DNA of 64,000 bases from Trichuris trichiura (lineage: Eukaryota > Nematoda > Enoplea > Trichinellida > Trichuridae), in the NCBI GenBank assembly GCA_037903355.1, contig JBAJFE010000026.1, positions 2,046,001 through 2,110,000 of the forward strand, in the 5' to 3' direction. Below the pieces are notes generated by a model, which made no database searches, was not told the DNA's origin, and saw only the letters and a program-made list of their open reading frames with translations. Both the position numbers and the translations under genes were made by a program. This document shows, in pieces, positions 10,848 through 21,621 of the stretch (position 1 is its first letter; each line of letters starts with the position of its first letter).

Positions 10848-11852
10848 ATGGGTGACCGTGGAGGTTTCCGTGGTGGATTCGGCCGTGGCGGAGGTTTCGG
10901 TGCTCCCGGAGGCTTTGGAGGTGGTCGAGGGTTTGGTAGAGGTGGCCGCGGACGAGGCAGAGGCGGTCGTGGCCGAGGTCTCGGTCGTGGCGGCGGTCGA
11001 GGCAGGGATGTCGAGAAAGATTGGATACCGGTTACAAAGCTGGGACGTCTTGTTAAAGATGGCAAGATCAAAAGTCTGGAAGAGATCTACCTTCACGCTT
11101 TGCCAATAAAGGTTTTAAGCAGCCGTCTAGTATAGCTTGAGCAATACTATTTCATTTAGGAATATGAAATAGTGGACCAGTTTTTGGGCAAGGAATTGAA
11201 GGACGAAGTCTTGAAAATAATGCCAGTTCAAAAGCAAACTCGTGCCGGGCAGCGAACTCGTTTCAAGGCTTTTGTCGCCATTGGTGATTACAATGGTCAT
11301 GTAGGTCTTGGCGTTAAGTGTTCCAAGGAAGTGGCCACTGCCATTCGCGGCGCAATAGTTGCAGCGAAATTGTCCGTTATACCTGTACGTCGTGGCTACT
11401 GGGGGAACAAAATCGGTAAACCACATACAGTTCCATGCAAGGTTAGTGACGTTTCGATTGTTTTTGTTTTTGACTTATAACCTACATAGGTCACCGGAAA
11501 ATGTGGTTCTGTTTTGGTTCGATTGATACCTGCTCCCAGAGGAACAGGAATTGTCTCTGCGCCGGTCCCGAAGAAGTTGCTTCAGATGGCAGGCATTGAG
11601 GACTGCTACACGTGCGCGAAAGGCTCAACATCGACCTTGGGAAATTTCGGTTTGTTTTCCGCGTGAAGCTTCTTTTCATGCATACTTTCAAATTCAGCAA
11701 AAGCAACGTATGCTGCTATAGCAGCAACGTACGCGTATCTAACACCGGACCTTTGGAAGGAGTCATCATTGCAGCCATCTCCGTACCAAGCGCATTCCGA
11801 ATTTTTGAAAGAACACCATCTCACGTTTGCGCGTACTAGCGAGGGTGCATAA
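10848..11852 (+). CDS. RPS2: 40S ribosomal protein S2 (uS5)
   Basis: Four exons, 10848-11111, 11160-11441, 11490-11649 and 11698-11852, give 286 residues with three introns of 48 nt each. uS5 sits at the mRNA entry channel and helps decoding fidelity. The N-terminus (residues 2-53) is a Gly/Arg-rich RGG tract typical of eukaryotic uS5 and a known site of arginine methylation in other animals. The core starts at [36 protein letters not shown] is the dsRNA-binding fold and [24 protein letters not shown] the conserved C-terminal half. The C-terminus [10 protein letters not shown] is complete. Exon 3 also reads a few codons into the intron, but only splicing at 11649 restores the [12 protein letters not shown] segment. 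Confidence 0.97.
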
Positions 11853-11940
11853 CCACTTTCAGAGTATTGTAAAGTTTCAAGTTGTTTTTTCAGGAGTGAG
11901 ATAAGCTTTCGTTTGGTCAGCTTGACGGATACTGGGCAAC

Positions 11941-11946
11941 AATAAA
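11941..11946 (+). terminator. Polyadenylation signal AATAAA
   Basis: Canonical AATAAA 89 bp downstream of the RPS2 stop codon on the same strand. Confidence 0.5.
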
Positions 11947-13934
11947 TGTTAATAACAATGCGCTGATTGACTTTTCGGCATAGCATTTTTAATTTGGCTC
12001 TACATCGTGTAGGAGATGTATTTATTGATAGTTCAGGAATGTCAGCTGCTTAGTAACGTGTTGTGCCAACCGATTGTATGCAATGTGCTCTTTTATAAGT
12101 ACCAGCTTTTGAAACAGACGTGGTCCACCATTTATTAAACTCAGTATAGGAAACGTTGCGTACAATCAGTGGACATAAGCCTTGTAAACATAATGAGTAT
12201 AATGTGTTCCACATCTCTTAGCTGACATTCGCATTTTGCTATACCACAGAAAAAGCAAGTTTTTTAAATACGTTTTCAGAGTGTTTGTTCCACATTCTTG
12301 CCAGTTATTTTTCCCAGTTTCTTTAATTCGTAAAGCTGGTTTCAAAAGTCGTTTACAAAGGTGATTACTGCTCTCTGTAGTACTGCATCGCTATTTGTAG
12401 TTTTTCATTTCCGAATGTTGACAGTGTTTGGGCAAGTGCTCTTATTTTAAAAAACCTGCGCTGGTGAATCAGTGCAGCTGCCATCAAGCAAAAATTTGAA
12501 CAGGCCAGCTTTGTCGGGTTTCCTGGTGTTATCGCTGCGTTTGGTTGTTTGTTCGCGTAATGTATGCCACCATTAAGAGATACAGCTGTCGTTTAACTTC
12601 CTTTAATTCCTTTCAACTTGTTTATCAGTTTGAAGCCTTCATTATGTCTGCAAGTGTTACGGCAATTGGCGAGGGGAAAAAAGGAATTGGAATTTATTTC
12701 CAGTTAATCACTACTTGCTGATGCAATCAAACTCATAAACTTTCATTTCGCGACAGCTCGTTATACGATGAAGATCGGTTAGAAGAATATACGTTTTCAA
12801 AATAAGCATGCAAAGGTATTTCGTCTACCGTAACAGAAAAAATTAAAACTACCTGTGATCGCTATTACTGTAAAATTATGCAAATTTCAATCAGGTACCA
12901 TGGATCACACCGGACGACGACCTTGCGTTTAAGACCATTTTTTATTCTCACTGCGTACCGGCGGTGATAAACTTTTTCGATATTTAAATAGGCCTTGTCT
13001 GTAGCCTACCACCAACTGACTCATTCGTTGTTTCGGAATAGTGATAGTTGCAAACGATCGCTGTACTTTTATCTTTAGATGCAGCTACGCTGTGGTTATG
13101 CAGGCATTTTTTCTAGAAACTTTACTAAGCACGGAAGAACATCTGAGCTCATAGGTGAAGCAAATGCGTTTCCACGTTATCAAAGTAGTACAACTTATTA
13201 GACCATTTTGCACCAAGTCTATTTTAATGCTACCAGAAAACTGCTCCCAATTTAACTACGACAATTTGTAATGTCTGAAAGCTGGCCTGTTAAGATATAT
13301 TCATAAGTAAAGTCGTTTGTTGCTAAAGTTGCTCTAGCGATATAGAGGCATTCACTTGTTTGAGAGTATATTCGTTAGCCAATAATTTGTTTGCTTAGAA
13401 GTATTTAAGCACAGCTGAAGTAACGCTATTGTCTATATTCCTCTTATGCACTGACGGCAGGGATTAATCTTGCTTATCATTTAAGCGCTGATGGATACTG
13501 TATAGCTCGAATTTTTCCTTTTGAAGGGTTAATGTACGTCAAGTAACTTTGTAAGAGGTAATGAAAAAAATCGAAACGTGTTTTTAGCGTACTTGTTTAG
13601 TCAGAATGATTGAGTACTGCGTTTTGCGTTGTTTCTATTAACATTAGAGAGAATGCGTTTTTCGGCAGCGATTTCGCTTTTAGGGGTCAGTTTAGGCTGG
13701 GAGGTTTCATGCATGCATATTTATCAGATGCACTTTGATCCTTTGCAAATATACAAAAATTAGTTAGCCTTTGTTGAAATCCAAACAGATAACGTTGAGG
13801 AGTTTTGAAGAACGAAGGTTGAGGGGAAGACCCTCAACACTGATTTGGGGGAACTATTGACCGCAAGGATTGCTTCTTCCAAACAATTGTAGAAGGCAGA
13901 CTCAAGTCTTGTTAAGTTTTAGCGGGTGATTGAC
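11947..13934. other. Intergenic, no gene recognised
   Basis: About 2 kb between RPS2 and MED22. It is AT-rich, with stop codons frequent in all six frames and no recognisable motif. No repeat or RNA gene was identified by eye. Confidence 0.45.
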
Positions 13935-14521
13935 ATGACGATGAAAGCATCAGGTGGGCTGGCCAAATTTGGAGCGAGTACAAAACTGTCTGCAAGCAAA
14001 GCTTTGCTGCTCCAAGAATATCACCATCGAGTGCGCGATAGTGTTAAGTCGATGCGAGAGAATTTTACAGAAATTTTACGCTTAGCAAAGGTACTAAGTC
14101 GCTATGTTGTCCATTTAATAAACGAGCATTTTTCTTGTAGGTTACAGAAGAAACTCAGATGCATCGTTTAACGGAATACGAGCACGAGCAATACGAAATG
14201 CAGGTTAGAGCTTCGAACATGGTAGCACCCTGTTTTATCCGTTTGTTTGGCGACTGTTTTAAATGGAACAATTTTAAGACTCGATCCGCGGAAACGCTTA
14301 TCCAAACTGTTTCCGACCTAAGGCAGTTTTTGATCTTAAACGATTTTGCTTTCATCAATGAAGCGGTAACGTTTACCAGTGGTCAATGCCAACTTTCCCA
14401 AAAGGAAATGAATGACAAATTGGCGACGATCAAAGAGGAGATATCTTTCTGTTTGCAAGAGGCTGAACAGGAATACTACAGTACAGCTTTGAAACATTAC
14501 GTCGATCACTTAACCCCGTGA
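13935..14521 (+). CDS. MED22: Mediator complex subunit 22
   Basis: Three exons, 13935-14090, 14141-14221 and 14279-14521, join in phase to 159 residues. MED22 (Surf5) is a head-module subunit of Mediator, linking activators to RNA polymerase II. Recognised by the order SLENFTEI-like helix (MRENFTEILRLAK), the segment EETQMHRLTEYEHEQYEMQVRASNM with the invariant YEM.VRA, then ETLIQTVSDLRQFLILNDF and a terminal acidic helix EEISFCLQEAEQEYYS. The 57-nt second intron falls inside the conserved RA.N.V....E..L segment. The protein ends where the vertebrate Ser/Pro-rich tail begins, so it corresponds to the conserved core. HAP40 starts 128 bp downstream on the same strand. ATG at 13935 is the first in frame. 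Confidence 0.92.
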
Positions 14522-14649
14522 TTGATGAAGTAAAGGCTTTGCGCATCCTCTCTTAAGTCGTAGTTAAGTGATGTCTGTCGCATCCAGTTGTACATCGCTT
14601 CCTTGTATAATAATTTACGTGTAGCCGATAAAGGCCTGAATTTAGCGAA

Positions 14650-15654
14650 ATGTCAGAAAGTGTTGAAGCCGAATTTTTGGAAGGCCTTTACGTTGATCCA
14701 TGGCAGACGTTTCGATCAATCCACGCAAGATTGAAAAAGCGATCGTTCAGGAAACCAAATTTGGGAGAGGCTTCTCGAGAATACGTTGCATTGGCAAAAA
14801 GACTTGAGCAAGAGCACTGCAGCTCCTACGAAGCGTTGGCATTGGTTTACGCGGCAAGATGCGAAAACCAACTTAAAAATACCGAACAAGAAGCGGCAAA
14901 TTTTAAAAAAGCCGCCAGATTATTTGTTCATCATGAAAAGAGCAAATGCAATTTGGGATTGCCAACTCAAAGGAGATCACTTTTTGCCGCAAAGAATTGT
15001 TACAAGAGTGCCATAAGGTATGAACAGTGTATGGATGAGTTGTTTTCCTACTATTCTTTTAGAATTCATATAAATCGTGGAGAAAAAATTTTAGCAGCTG
15101 TCCTTTATCAAGAATTGGCACGCGCGTTACTCGATTTAAATTGCGAGTACGATGCTGTTGAATACTTTGAACGTGCTGCTGATTTCTTTTCCGATGATCC
15201 GCATGGTTTGGTATGCACGCTTAGATGGAAGTTTTGCGTTGAAACATCTTTGGGAAGTCTCACATGCGCCAGATGTACCATTCAACGTCTAAGAAAAATT
15301 TTGGAACCGTTGTCCCATGTCGGTCCCGGACTGTGGCGGCACTATCTTTCCGAAACGGAAATTGCAACTGCCTTTCTCTGCACCGCTTTGGGTCTCACTG
15401 AAGATTTCGACCAATACGAAAGTGCAGTATATAGTCGATATACGGCTCCGCCGTCTTTAAATGAATCCTTACCGCCAGAAAATGGCTCCTACATACAAAG
15501 TGCCGAAACTTATCAGTTACTGCGTTCTTTTATTCTGGCAGTTCACAGCGGTGATCAAGCAGGAGCGGGTGAAGCACTGGGCTGTATGCAAGCATCCATA
15601 AGCGACTTTTTGCTTGGCTTCGCTCTGAAACTGATACATAAGGTTCCGCGGTGA
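14650..15654 (+). CDS. F8A1: HAP40 / factor VIII intron 22 protein orthologue
   Basis: Single-exon frame of 334 residues (human 371). HAP40 is a TPR-like alpha-solenoid that binds between the HEAT domains of huntingtin and stabilises it. The diagnostic N-terminal helix pair is present: RLKKRSFRKPNLGEASREYV corresponds to the family signature LKKRFLRKPN..EA. Following helices read as paired repeats (YEALALVYAARCENQL, EAANFKKAARLFVHHE, LAAVLYQELARALLDL, DAVEYFERAADFF). The Pro-rich central insertion of the human protein is absent. Like the human F8A genes it is intronless. It begins 128 bp after MED22 and an acceptor-like AATTTAG ends four bases before the ATG, which would suit trans-splicing of a downstream operon gene. 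Function in huntingtin binding is inferred. Confidence 0.82.
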   Translation: MSESVEAEFLEGLYVDPWQTFRSIHARLKKRSFRKPNLGEASREYVALAKRLEQEHCSSYEALALVYAARCENQLKNTEQEAANFKKAARLFVHHEKSKCNLGLPTQRRSLFAAKNCYKSAIRYEQCMDELFSYYSFRIHINRGEKILAAVLYQELARALLDLNCEYDAVEYFERAADFFSDDPHGLVCTLRWKFCVETSLGSLTCARCTIQRLRKILEPLSHVGPGLWRHYLSETEIATAFLCTALGLTEDFDQYESAVYSRYTAPPSLNESLPPENGSYIQSAETYQLLRSFILAVHSGDQAGAGEALGCMQASISDFLLGFALKLIHKVPR

Positions 15655-15674
15655 CTCTTTAAAGGTGATAATAT

Positions 15675-16776
15675 TCAAGTTCTCAAACAGTAAGCAATAA
15701 TCGTTTCTAGCAGCTCTGAATCGAAACGTGCCTCAATAAACTTGGTAATCTCTTTCTCATCGTCGCATAATTCATTAATAACGACCCGCTCAATGATTCC
15801 ATGGTAAACGGAGATGCGAAGAGTACGTTGAGCTGACGATCTGCCAGAACGTATTGGTCTCTTTATATGGAATCGTGGAGTGGTACCGAATATCCATTGC
15901 CAACTACGCAATTCGGCAATCATGTTATCCACACCAGGAAATTGCTTTTCGGTCACAGCGGCAACAGTGTGTATGTTGCATCTCTTAATTCAAATAGCTT
16001 CTTGTCATGCTACGTCGACGATTGCTTACCTCAAATGAGCTCCTATAGTCGTCCACTATTGCTGCAATTATCTTACGTTCATCCAACGAACGTGCAACGT
16101 CGCAAAGCGCTTTCACCGACGACCTAACGCTACTCGTAGCGTTTGATTCCACACCGAACTGCTAGCAAATAAGCGGAGGTTACGATGGAGACAACTTTGT
16201 CACCAACCATGGAAGGCCGAAGAACTCTTTCCATACGCGACAGGTCAACATTGAACATTAAGGTGAAATGATGATAGGCGCATTTGGAGGTAATCTTAGC
16301 CGCAGTGCCGGAAACCTGTCAAAGAATTTATTGATGAGACGATTAGTATTTACCATGTAGCAAGCAGTATATACCTTGTATTTATCCTCCAACAGTATGT
16401 CATGCTTATTGTTTATAGACAATGTAATACCGGTTGTCGAAGCGACGCATTTGCATACGGCTAGCAGGTTAGTTAGCCTATGATGACGTTGCTTGGAAGT
16501 TAAGTAGGAAAAGTTGAAGTTGCCTTCGTCGTGGTAGACAGTTCCGCCGCCGCTGTATCGTCTAACAATGTCTATACCGGCGGCACGCGCAAAGCCGATG
16601 TCCGCTTCAGTCCAAGGATTTTGATGTCGACCAATGACAACGGCTGGTCTGTTTTTCCAAATCAGCAGTGCGTTCGGACAACTTTGATCCCAGTTGGTCA
16701 ACAGCCAATGTTCAAGGGCGAGATTTTCATAAATACAACGGCTGTTAGAAAGCCAGACTGTCGCCCTGGATGCCAT
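15675..16776 (-). CDS. LIPT1: Mitochondrial lipoyltransferase 1 (lipoate-protein ligase family)
   Basis: Four exons on the minus strand: 16776-16375, 16315-16208, 16158-16030, 15944-15675; 302 residues, in phase. LIPT1 moves lipoyl groups from the H protein to the E2 subunits of 2-oxoacid dehydrogenases. Exon 1 carries VVIGRHQNPW and the lipoate-pocket motif RRYSGGGTVYHDEGNFNFSY; the second exon opens with VSGTAAKI, whose Lys is the conserved ligase lysine. The third carries ESNATSSV and the fourth FPGVDNMIAELRSWQWIFG, the C-terminal accessory domain. Exon 2 also reads through into a longer frame, but only the 49-nt intron starting at 16207 restores the family sequence. Start at 16776 gives a short basic leader. 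Its stop codon is 20 bp from that of HAP40, tail to tail. Confidence 0.93.
15735..15740 (+). terminator. Candidate HAP40 polyadenylation signal inside LIPT1
   Basis: AATAAA on the plus strand 81 bp after the HAP40 stop. It lies opposite LIPT1 coding sequence, so use of it would make the two 3' ends overlap. Confidence 0.4.
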
Positions 16777-17017
16777 CGTACTCAACTACGTCACATTTTC
16801 ATAACTACAGTGTTTTTGCGGACCGTTCAATTATATAAATGAATAATGTACAAGCTTGTGAAGAAAAACATGCTGAACTTATAGCAACGGTTTATTGATG
16901 CTGCCTACTGTCAGCTATTTTAATCTTAAGCTATCGGCACGAATCTATAATAGCGCTATTCAACCGTACCGTTCGTCTTTGAACACGAATCTGTTTATTA
17001 TGCCTTTTTTGGGATTC

Positions 17018-18784
17018 TTACATTTCCAATTCTCCCATATAAATCTTCTTGTCGCTTCCGGCGGATAGAACTGAAATGTAGCGACGGTAAGAGAAAAAGA
17101 AGATTCCCTACGCAAACTCTCTTACTTATAGGTTCGCAAGGATGAAAGTCCGTTTCGTTAACAGACCCAAAGTGCCCTGGCAACTTGTAAAGGATTCGTT
17201 GTGACATAACATCCCAAACGTAGACGTAACGATCCGACGATCCGGCGGATACTCTATTTCCATCAGGAGACCACGAGCAGCGCAACAAGTTCTACGAAGA
17301 CGAAATGACGCTTAGGTTGCATATGAAATTGATTACCTTCTCGAAGTTGTGCTGATTGCCTTGAAGTACTCGGACGCAACGAACCTCAGGTGCGAAAGGA
17401 CGAATATCCCATATGCGAACTGTGCAAGGAAAAATAAAAGTAAGTTGTAGGTAGACAAGAGCTAAGATATAATCTTACCAGTGCAATCCATCGAGTTTGA
17501 CAAGACATGAGAACCGTCCGGGCTTAAACACAGTCCAGTGACGGTATCTACGTGACCAAACATACCGTAGGCCACTACGCCCTTCCGCAAATCCCAAACC
17601 TGCAATTCGCATTTACGAGGCCTGACGCCGAGTACAAAAAAGTTTTAGGCAGGAATATGCATACCTTCAAATCGTTGTCTATTCCACCAGCGATCACATG
17701 TTCGGTGGTGTCGTTAAAAGTGACGGCGGTGACTTGATATTTGTTGTCAAAGGAATGAATGTAGTCACGCTTTCTTTGGTCCCATACTTTAATAGTTCCG
17801 TCGTCGCTGCCTGAGCAGATAAGACGTGGACCACGGCGAGCCAGATGACAACTATTTACGAACGACGCGTGGCCCTTGAATTTGCGTAAACACACGCCCG
17901 TCTCCATATCCCATATTCGAATGGTTCTATCGGTTGAGCATGTGACCAGCATACTGAAACAAGAATAGTTCAACTTGTTCTCATCATCTGAAGTCGACGC
18001 TTACTCGCTTTCGGCCGAAAAATGCAGTTCCATTATGGCGCCGGTATGACCACTGAGAACTGCGAAGTTGTCACATTCCCCGTAGACATTCCAAAGCACT
18101 AAAGCAACAAAGTTTACTTATTCGAAATAACTTTTTTTTTCAAAACTATCGTTCCTTTCGCATCGTCAACATAAGTGTTGTTCGTTTCAGGACGCGGTAA
18201 AGTTGGAGCTTCTCTCATATAGGACAGCCACTTTTCGTTATTGTAAAGCTGGTAAGTTGCTCCCTTTGAAAGTGCATTAAAACGCGCTAACTTAATCTTA
18301 CGGAACTTTTATCGAGTTAACTATGATGCGCGCATGCGTGCGTCGCTTACATTGACGAAAACGTTCAACCCAAAGCGCATCCTAGGAATAGTCTTAAACA
18401 TAAGAAGATCTTGCTGTTTAAGGAAATATTTGATTCCTACTAAGGTCTGAACTTTTGACGTTCTTAACATAAGACAGATAAGTTGCATACCTTATCAATA
18501 GACGAATTAAGCATGCAAACTTACGTATCTTTTGGTCAAATCCAGCTGAAGCCAAAAATGTCCCTTCTTTGCTGAACTTGGCTGTGTAAACTTCGCCCAT
18601 ATGACCTTGCAAGAGTATGATTGGTGCTGAAAGATGGGAAAAACGCCTGCTTTGCTAAAGGAAAGAAATATGCAATAAGGTATTGGCTTCGAAAATTGCT
18701 GACCGTTTTATGGCGAATGCCAAGTTGCATGTTGGCTTCGTAAGCTGCTGGTAACATAGGCCCTGCTAAAGGTTCGCTATCCAT
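17018..18784 (-). CDS. SNRNP40: U5 snRNP 40 kDa protein (WD40 repeats)
   Basis: Eight exons on the minus strand: 18784-18704, 18654-18525, 18098-18005, 17953-17665, 17599-17479, 17419-17337, 17291-17126, 17070-17018; 338 residues in phase. SNRNP40 is a seven-bladed WD40 scaffold of the U5 snRNP in spliceosomal B and C complexes. Evidence: GHMGEVYTAKFS, SAGFDQKI, LLWNVYGECDNF, STDRTIRIWDMETG, the family-specific SFVNSCHLARRGP, GSDDGTIKVWD, FNDTTEHVIAGGIDNDLK, LRCSWSPDGNRVSAGSSDRY, YVWDVMSQRILYKLPGH, and the closing SAGSDKKIYMGE. The short Met/Pro/Ala-rich N-terminus replaces a longer one in mammals. Acceptor choice for exon 2 (18654 rather than the nearer AG) is set by phase and by the SAPIILLQGH match. 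NOSIP lies 157 bp upstream on the same strand. Confidence 0.96.
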
Positions 18785-18941
18785 TGCTGATTGCTGGAAG
18801 TGGTTATTAGAAAAAAACGAAAAAATCTGAAGTCGATAGTAGATGATATTTGCCGCGCAGAAACAGTGGCTAATCAAAAATTGAATGTTAATTCAAATGT
18901 TTATTTTACCAGCAGCTGATGATGCATGTATTATGATACTC

Positions 18942-20035
18942 TTACTGCAATTCCAAGGCGGGACGAACCACTTTGGATTGTAGGTTCTCATTTGTGGCGG
19001 CAAATCCGGTTCCACCGCGCCGTAGGAAGATAAGGTCATCTTCCGTTAACTTTTTGCCATTAAATGGATCTATCCATTCTTTCTTGACTACCTTCTCCAG
19101 CGATTCCACTGTTATTACATATCCGCTAATCAAAATGTCAACATAAAAAATTACACAAAGCAAATCCGTAGGACTTACGATGTTTTTAGTACAACACATG
19201 GAGTTGCGTTATTCAGCAAGTCACCAGTCAAAGCACAAACGTACACGTTCTGTAGATTTCATGTTAAGAATGTATAAATGGTGATGACTTTACCTTTCCT
19301 GAGGCGAGTTCAGATTCGGAAACGCTGCTTGCTACCTTGAACTTGACATGCAAAAGATCCTTTAGCTTTAATGGTTTTCCAGTAACTGGGCAAAGCACTT
19401 TATCCGCCGGTGGCTTTGGTACAGTCTTGTCCACAACAGATCCAGAAAGCGAAGGAACCCAAAAGTTTTTTACTTCGGTACTTGTGTTGCCATTTGTCTT
19501 GGAAACCAACGAACTGCTACTAGTCGTAGGCTGATCACAATCTTCCGAAGCAACGTTTCTTCTGGCTGGCGTTGCTTCGGCAGTTTCGAATCGGCGAACC
19601 TTTCTTTCCATTTCGGCTTCCTTCTCATCCTCAAGCTCTTTCTGCGACGTAACATATGTATATTGGAGTAAAATAATGCGCAGCAAGTCCTACCTCCTTC
19701 TGGGCAAGGTAATCTTCGTACAGTTTCCTTTTTCGAGCGTTTTCCTTCTTGTGGTGCAGAATGTACTTTAATATAGCTTCGTAATCGAACAAGTATCCCT
19801 CCGGACTTGAATAGAATGGAAGCTTCGACGTGATAAATTACAAAATACTTTCAACTTACGTAACGACAGGATCGCGGCATCGCTGCAGCGTTAGCGAGCA
19901 ACAATCGAAATCTTTAAAAGCATTTTTTGATAATCGCTCTTCGAGTGTACCGTAGCCAGAAGCCTTTTGGTCCTTTTTTCGTTCGTAATAAGTGTAAACT
20001 GTTGAAGCAGTAGCGTTCTTCTGGTGGCGCGTCAT
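18942..20035 (-). CDS. NOSIP: NOSIP-family U-box E3 ligase
   Basis: Five exons on the minus strand, 20035-19860, 19805-19694, 19641-19294, 19249-19179, 19125-18942; 296 residues, near the human 301. NOSIP is a nuclear ubiquitin ligase whose U-box is split by a long insertion, and it is also found in spliceosomal C complexes. The N-terminus MTRHQKNATAS.VYTYYE and KDFDCCSLTLQ.C.DPVVTPEGYLFDYEAIL form the first U-box half; the second half is CPVTGKPLKLKDL, then VYVCALTGDLLNNATPCVVL and FLRRGGTGFA. Between them lies a Ser/Thr-rich linker with NFWVPSL. Phases are 2-0-0-2 and all agree. The next gene downstream on this strand, SNRNP40, begins 157 bp away; both are spliceosome-associated, which may reflect co-transcription. 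Confidence 0.96.
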
Positions 20036-20853
20036 AATGACAACCTTAAGAACCGTAAAAACGAAAAAATTGGGCGGAATATTTTTACAGTCAAAAAGGA
20101 TGTTCAAGTTCCTTTGTAAACGAGATTCGCATGGACTGTGCCTAGCTTCAAGTTTATAATCGAACATGTGACTATCATTTCGTACATTCAGTTTATTTTT
20201 ATATTGGTAGAATAGCTATTGGTGTTTAGTTTCTTGTCCTTTGCGAGTTTGCGCCCAACATAAGTGAGAAGCTGAACATGCTTTATCAAATAAATTTGCT
20301 ACTTAGAGAGCATTCTTTACAGGTCATTTTTTTCTTTTTTTATACGGAGTACATAGCTCAATTAACGCGACTTTAATCATTTCATTTCGCCCGTTCAAGA
20401 GTATTTGATTTGATTTTTCATCAAAGCATAACGCAGTGGAAGAAGCTGCAAAAAGTATAGTACGGAGCCGCACTCATCTCATTAGCTATACGCAATTTTC
20501 GGACTAAGTTTAAACAACTGAATTACGGTTATCGGTAGAATTAATATATACGTTACGAAATACGAAGTTGCGTTTGAAATGTAGTCCCATTTTGAAAGTT
20601 TGCACCTTGCGGTAGGTGAATATATTTTATGCATTTGAAAGAATAGAGTGAGTTTTAGTTGGATAATCTGATCAAAGTACCTGCGCATAGAGATACTGTA
20701 TACGTTTAGCTATTGGTTTGCATCGTAAAAATGAGCAAACTTTCGAAGTTTTGGTAGTAAGGTTTAGTATTCGTGCTGTTGATCGGTTCGCTTTATTTTC
20801 TTTTGTTAATGTTTTGTTTGTTAAAGCGCATGTACTGGTACTTGCAGGTGCGC
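20036..20853. promoter_or_regulatory. Divergent promoter region, NOSIP / MBD2-3-like gene
   Basis: 820 bp between divergent start codons. It was searched in particular for an exon encoding a methyl-CpG-binding domain; none was found. A CTTGCAG acceptor ends six bases before the ATG at 20854, so the transcript probably has a 5' untranslated intron or a trans-spliced leader. Confidence 0.45.
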
Positions 20854-21621
20854 ATGGCACGCTCCAAGCAAGGAAAAGCGAAAGGAGTTCGTCACAAGGG
20901 CGGAAAAGGACGTAAGCAATAGTTGGCAGCCGTCTGCTTAACATGGATATAAAATAATTTTTCAGGTGGTTCTGTTGCTAAGTATGTTGCAAGTAGTTCT
21001 CGTCATGGTTTCGACGGATCAGTGTCACCGCCAAGACGTCAAACTGCAAGTGTTTTGCGGCAGCCCGTGACAGTTTTTAGTACAAGTTCGGAAGAAACGA
21101 AACCAGCACCTCCAACCGAAATTAAGCGAGCTTTTGGTCGCTTAACAAAGCCTTTCCAGTTGTTCTGCTTCAAACGCCTTCAAGGCTACAGGGCTATGAC
21201 CTTCCGCGATCCGGAAGACCCTACGACCGCTTGTCCAGAATTGGTCTCCCCGCCGAATAAAATTTTCCGTAGGTACTACGCTGCGCATTGGCAGTGAAAT
21301 ATTTATCGTTTTAGCTGTGGGTCCTGGAGTTGATGAGGAGGTCGCCTGTTTGAGTCTATGCAGTGCGTTACAGAACTTTTCCAAGGGATTGCCGGTGACT
21401 GGTCAGACGGGTCCCAAGAAAGCTTTGGAAAGTAACCCAAATGTCAACTTTAACCCAGACCAACCTTTGATACAGGTAAGAAAGTATAGCCTTTCATTCT
21501 TTAGCCTTCCTCTTAAAATTTGCAGGCTGTAATGATAAGCGAAGAGGACATTATGATGCAGGAAAGAAGAGTTTTGGATGCCCGACGCCGGCTTGAAGAG
21601 GCGCTGAAGCATTTTGGATGA
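20854..21621 (+). CDS. MBD2/3-like NuRD subunit, methyl-binding domain not seen
   Basis: Four exons, 20854-20911, 20966-21268, 21315-21475 and 21526-21621, give 205 residues in phase. The C-terminal two thirds match animal MBD2/MBD3: the p66/RbAp-contacting region RRQTASVLRQPVTVF, a PFQLFCFKRLQGYRA helix, VGPGVDEEVACLSLCSALQ, LPVTGQTG, and the terminal coiled coil SEEDIMMQERRVLDARRRLEEAL that pairs with GATAD2. MBD2/3 recruits the NuRD deacetylase complex. The usual N-terminal methyl-CpG-binding domain is replaced by a short basic leader (ARSKQGKAKGVRHKGGKGRG) resembling the positively charged region that normally follows the domain. Either the domain has been lost, or it is encoded by a far-upstream exon: an acceptor immediately precedes the ATG, and GTG-CGC continues the frame upstream to it. 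Confidence 0.88.

Noticed and set aside
10725..11096. Long Ser/Thr- or Pro/Arg-rich frames on both strands over the RPS2 N-terminus
   Set aside because: They are shadows of the GC-rich Gly/Arg repeat coding tract of RPS2.
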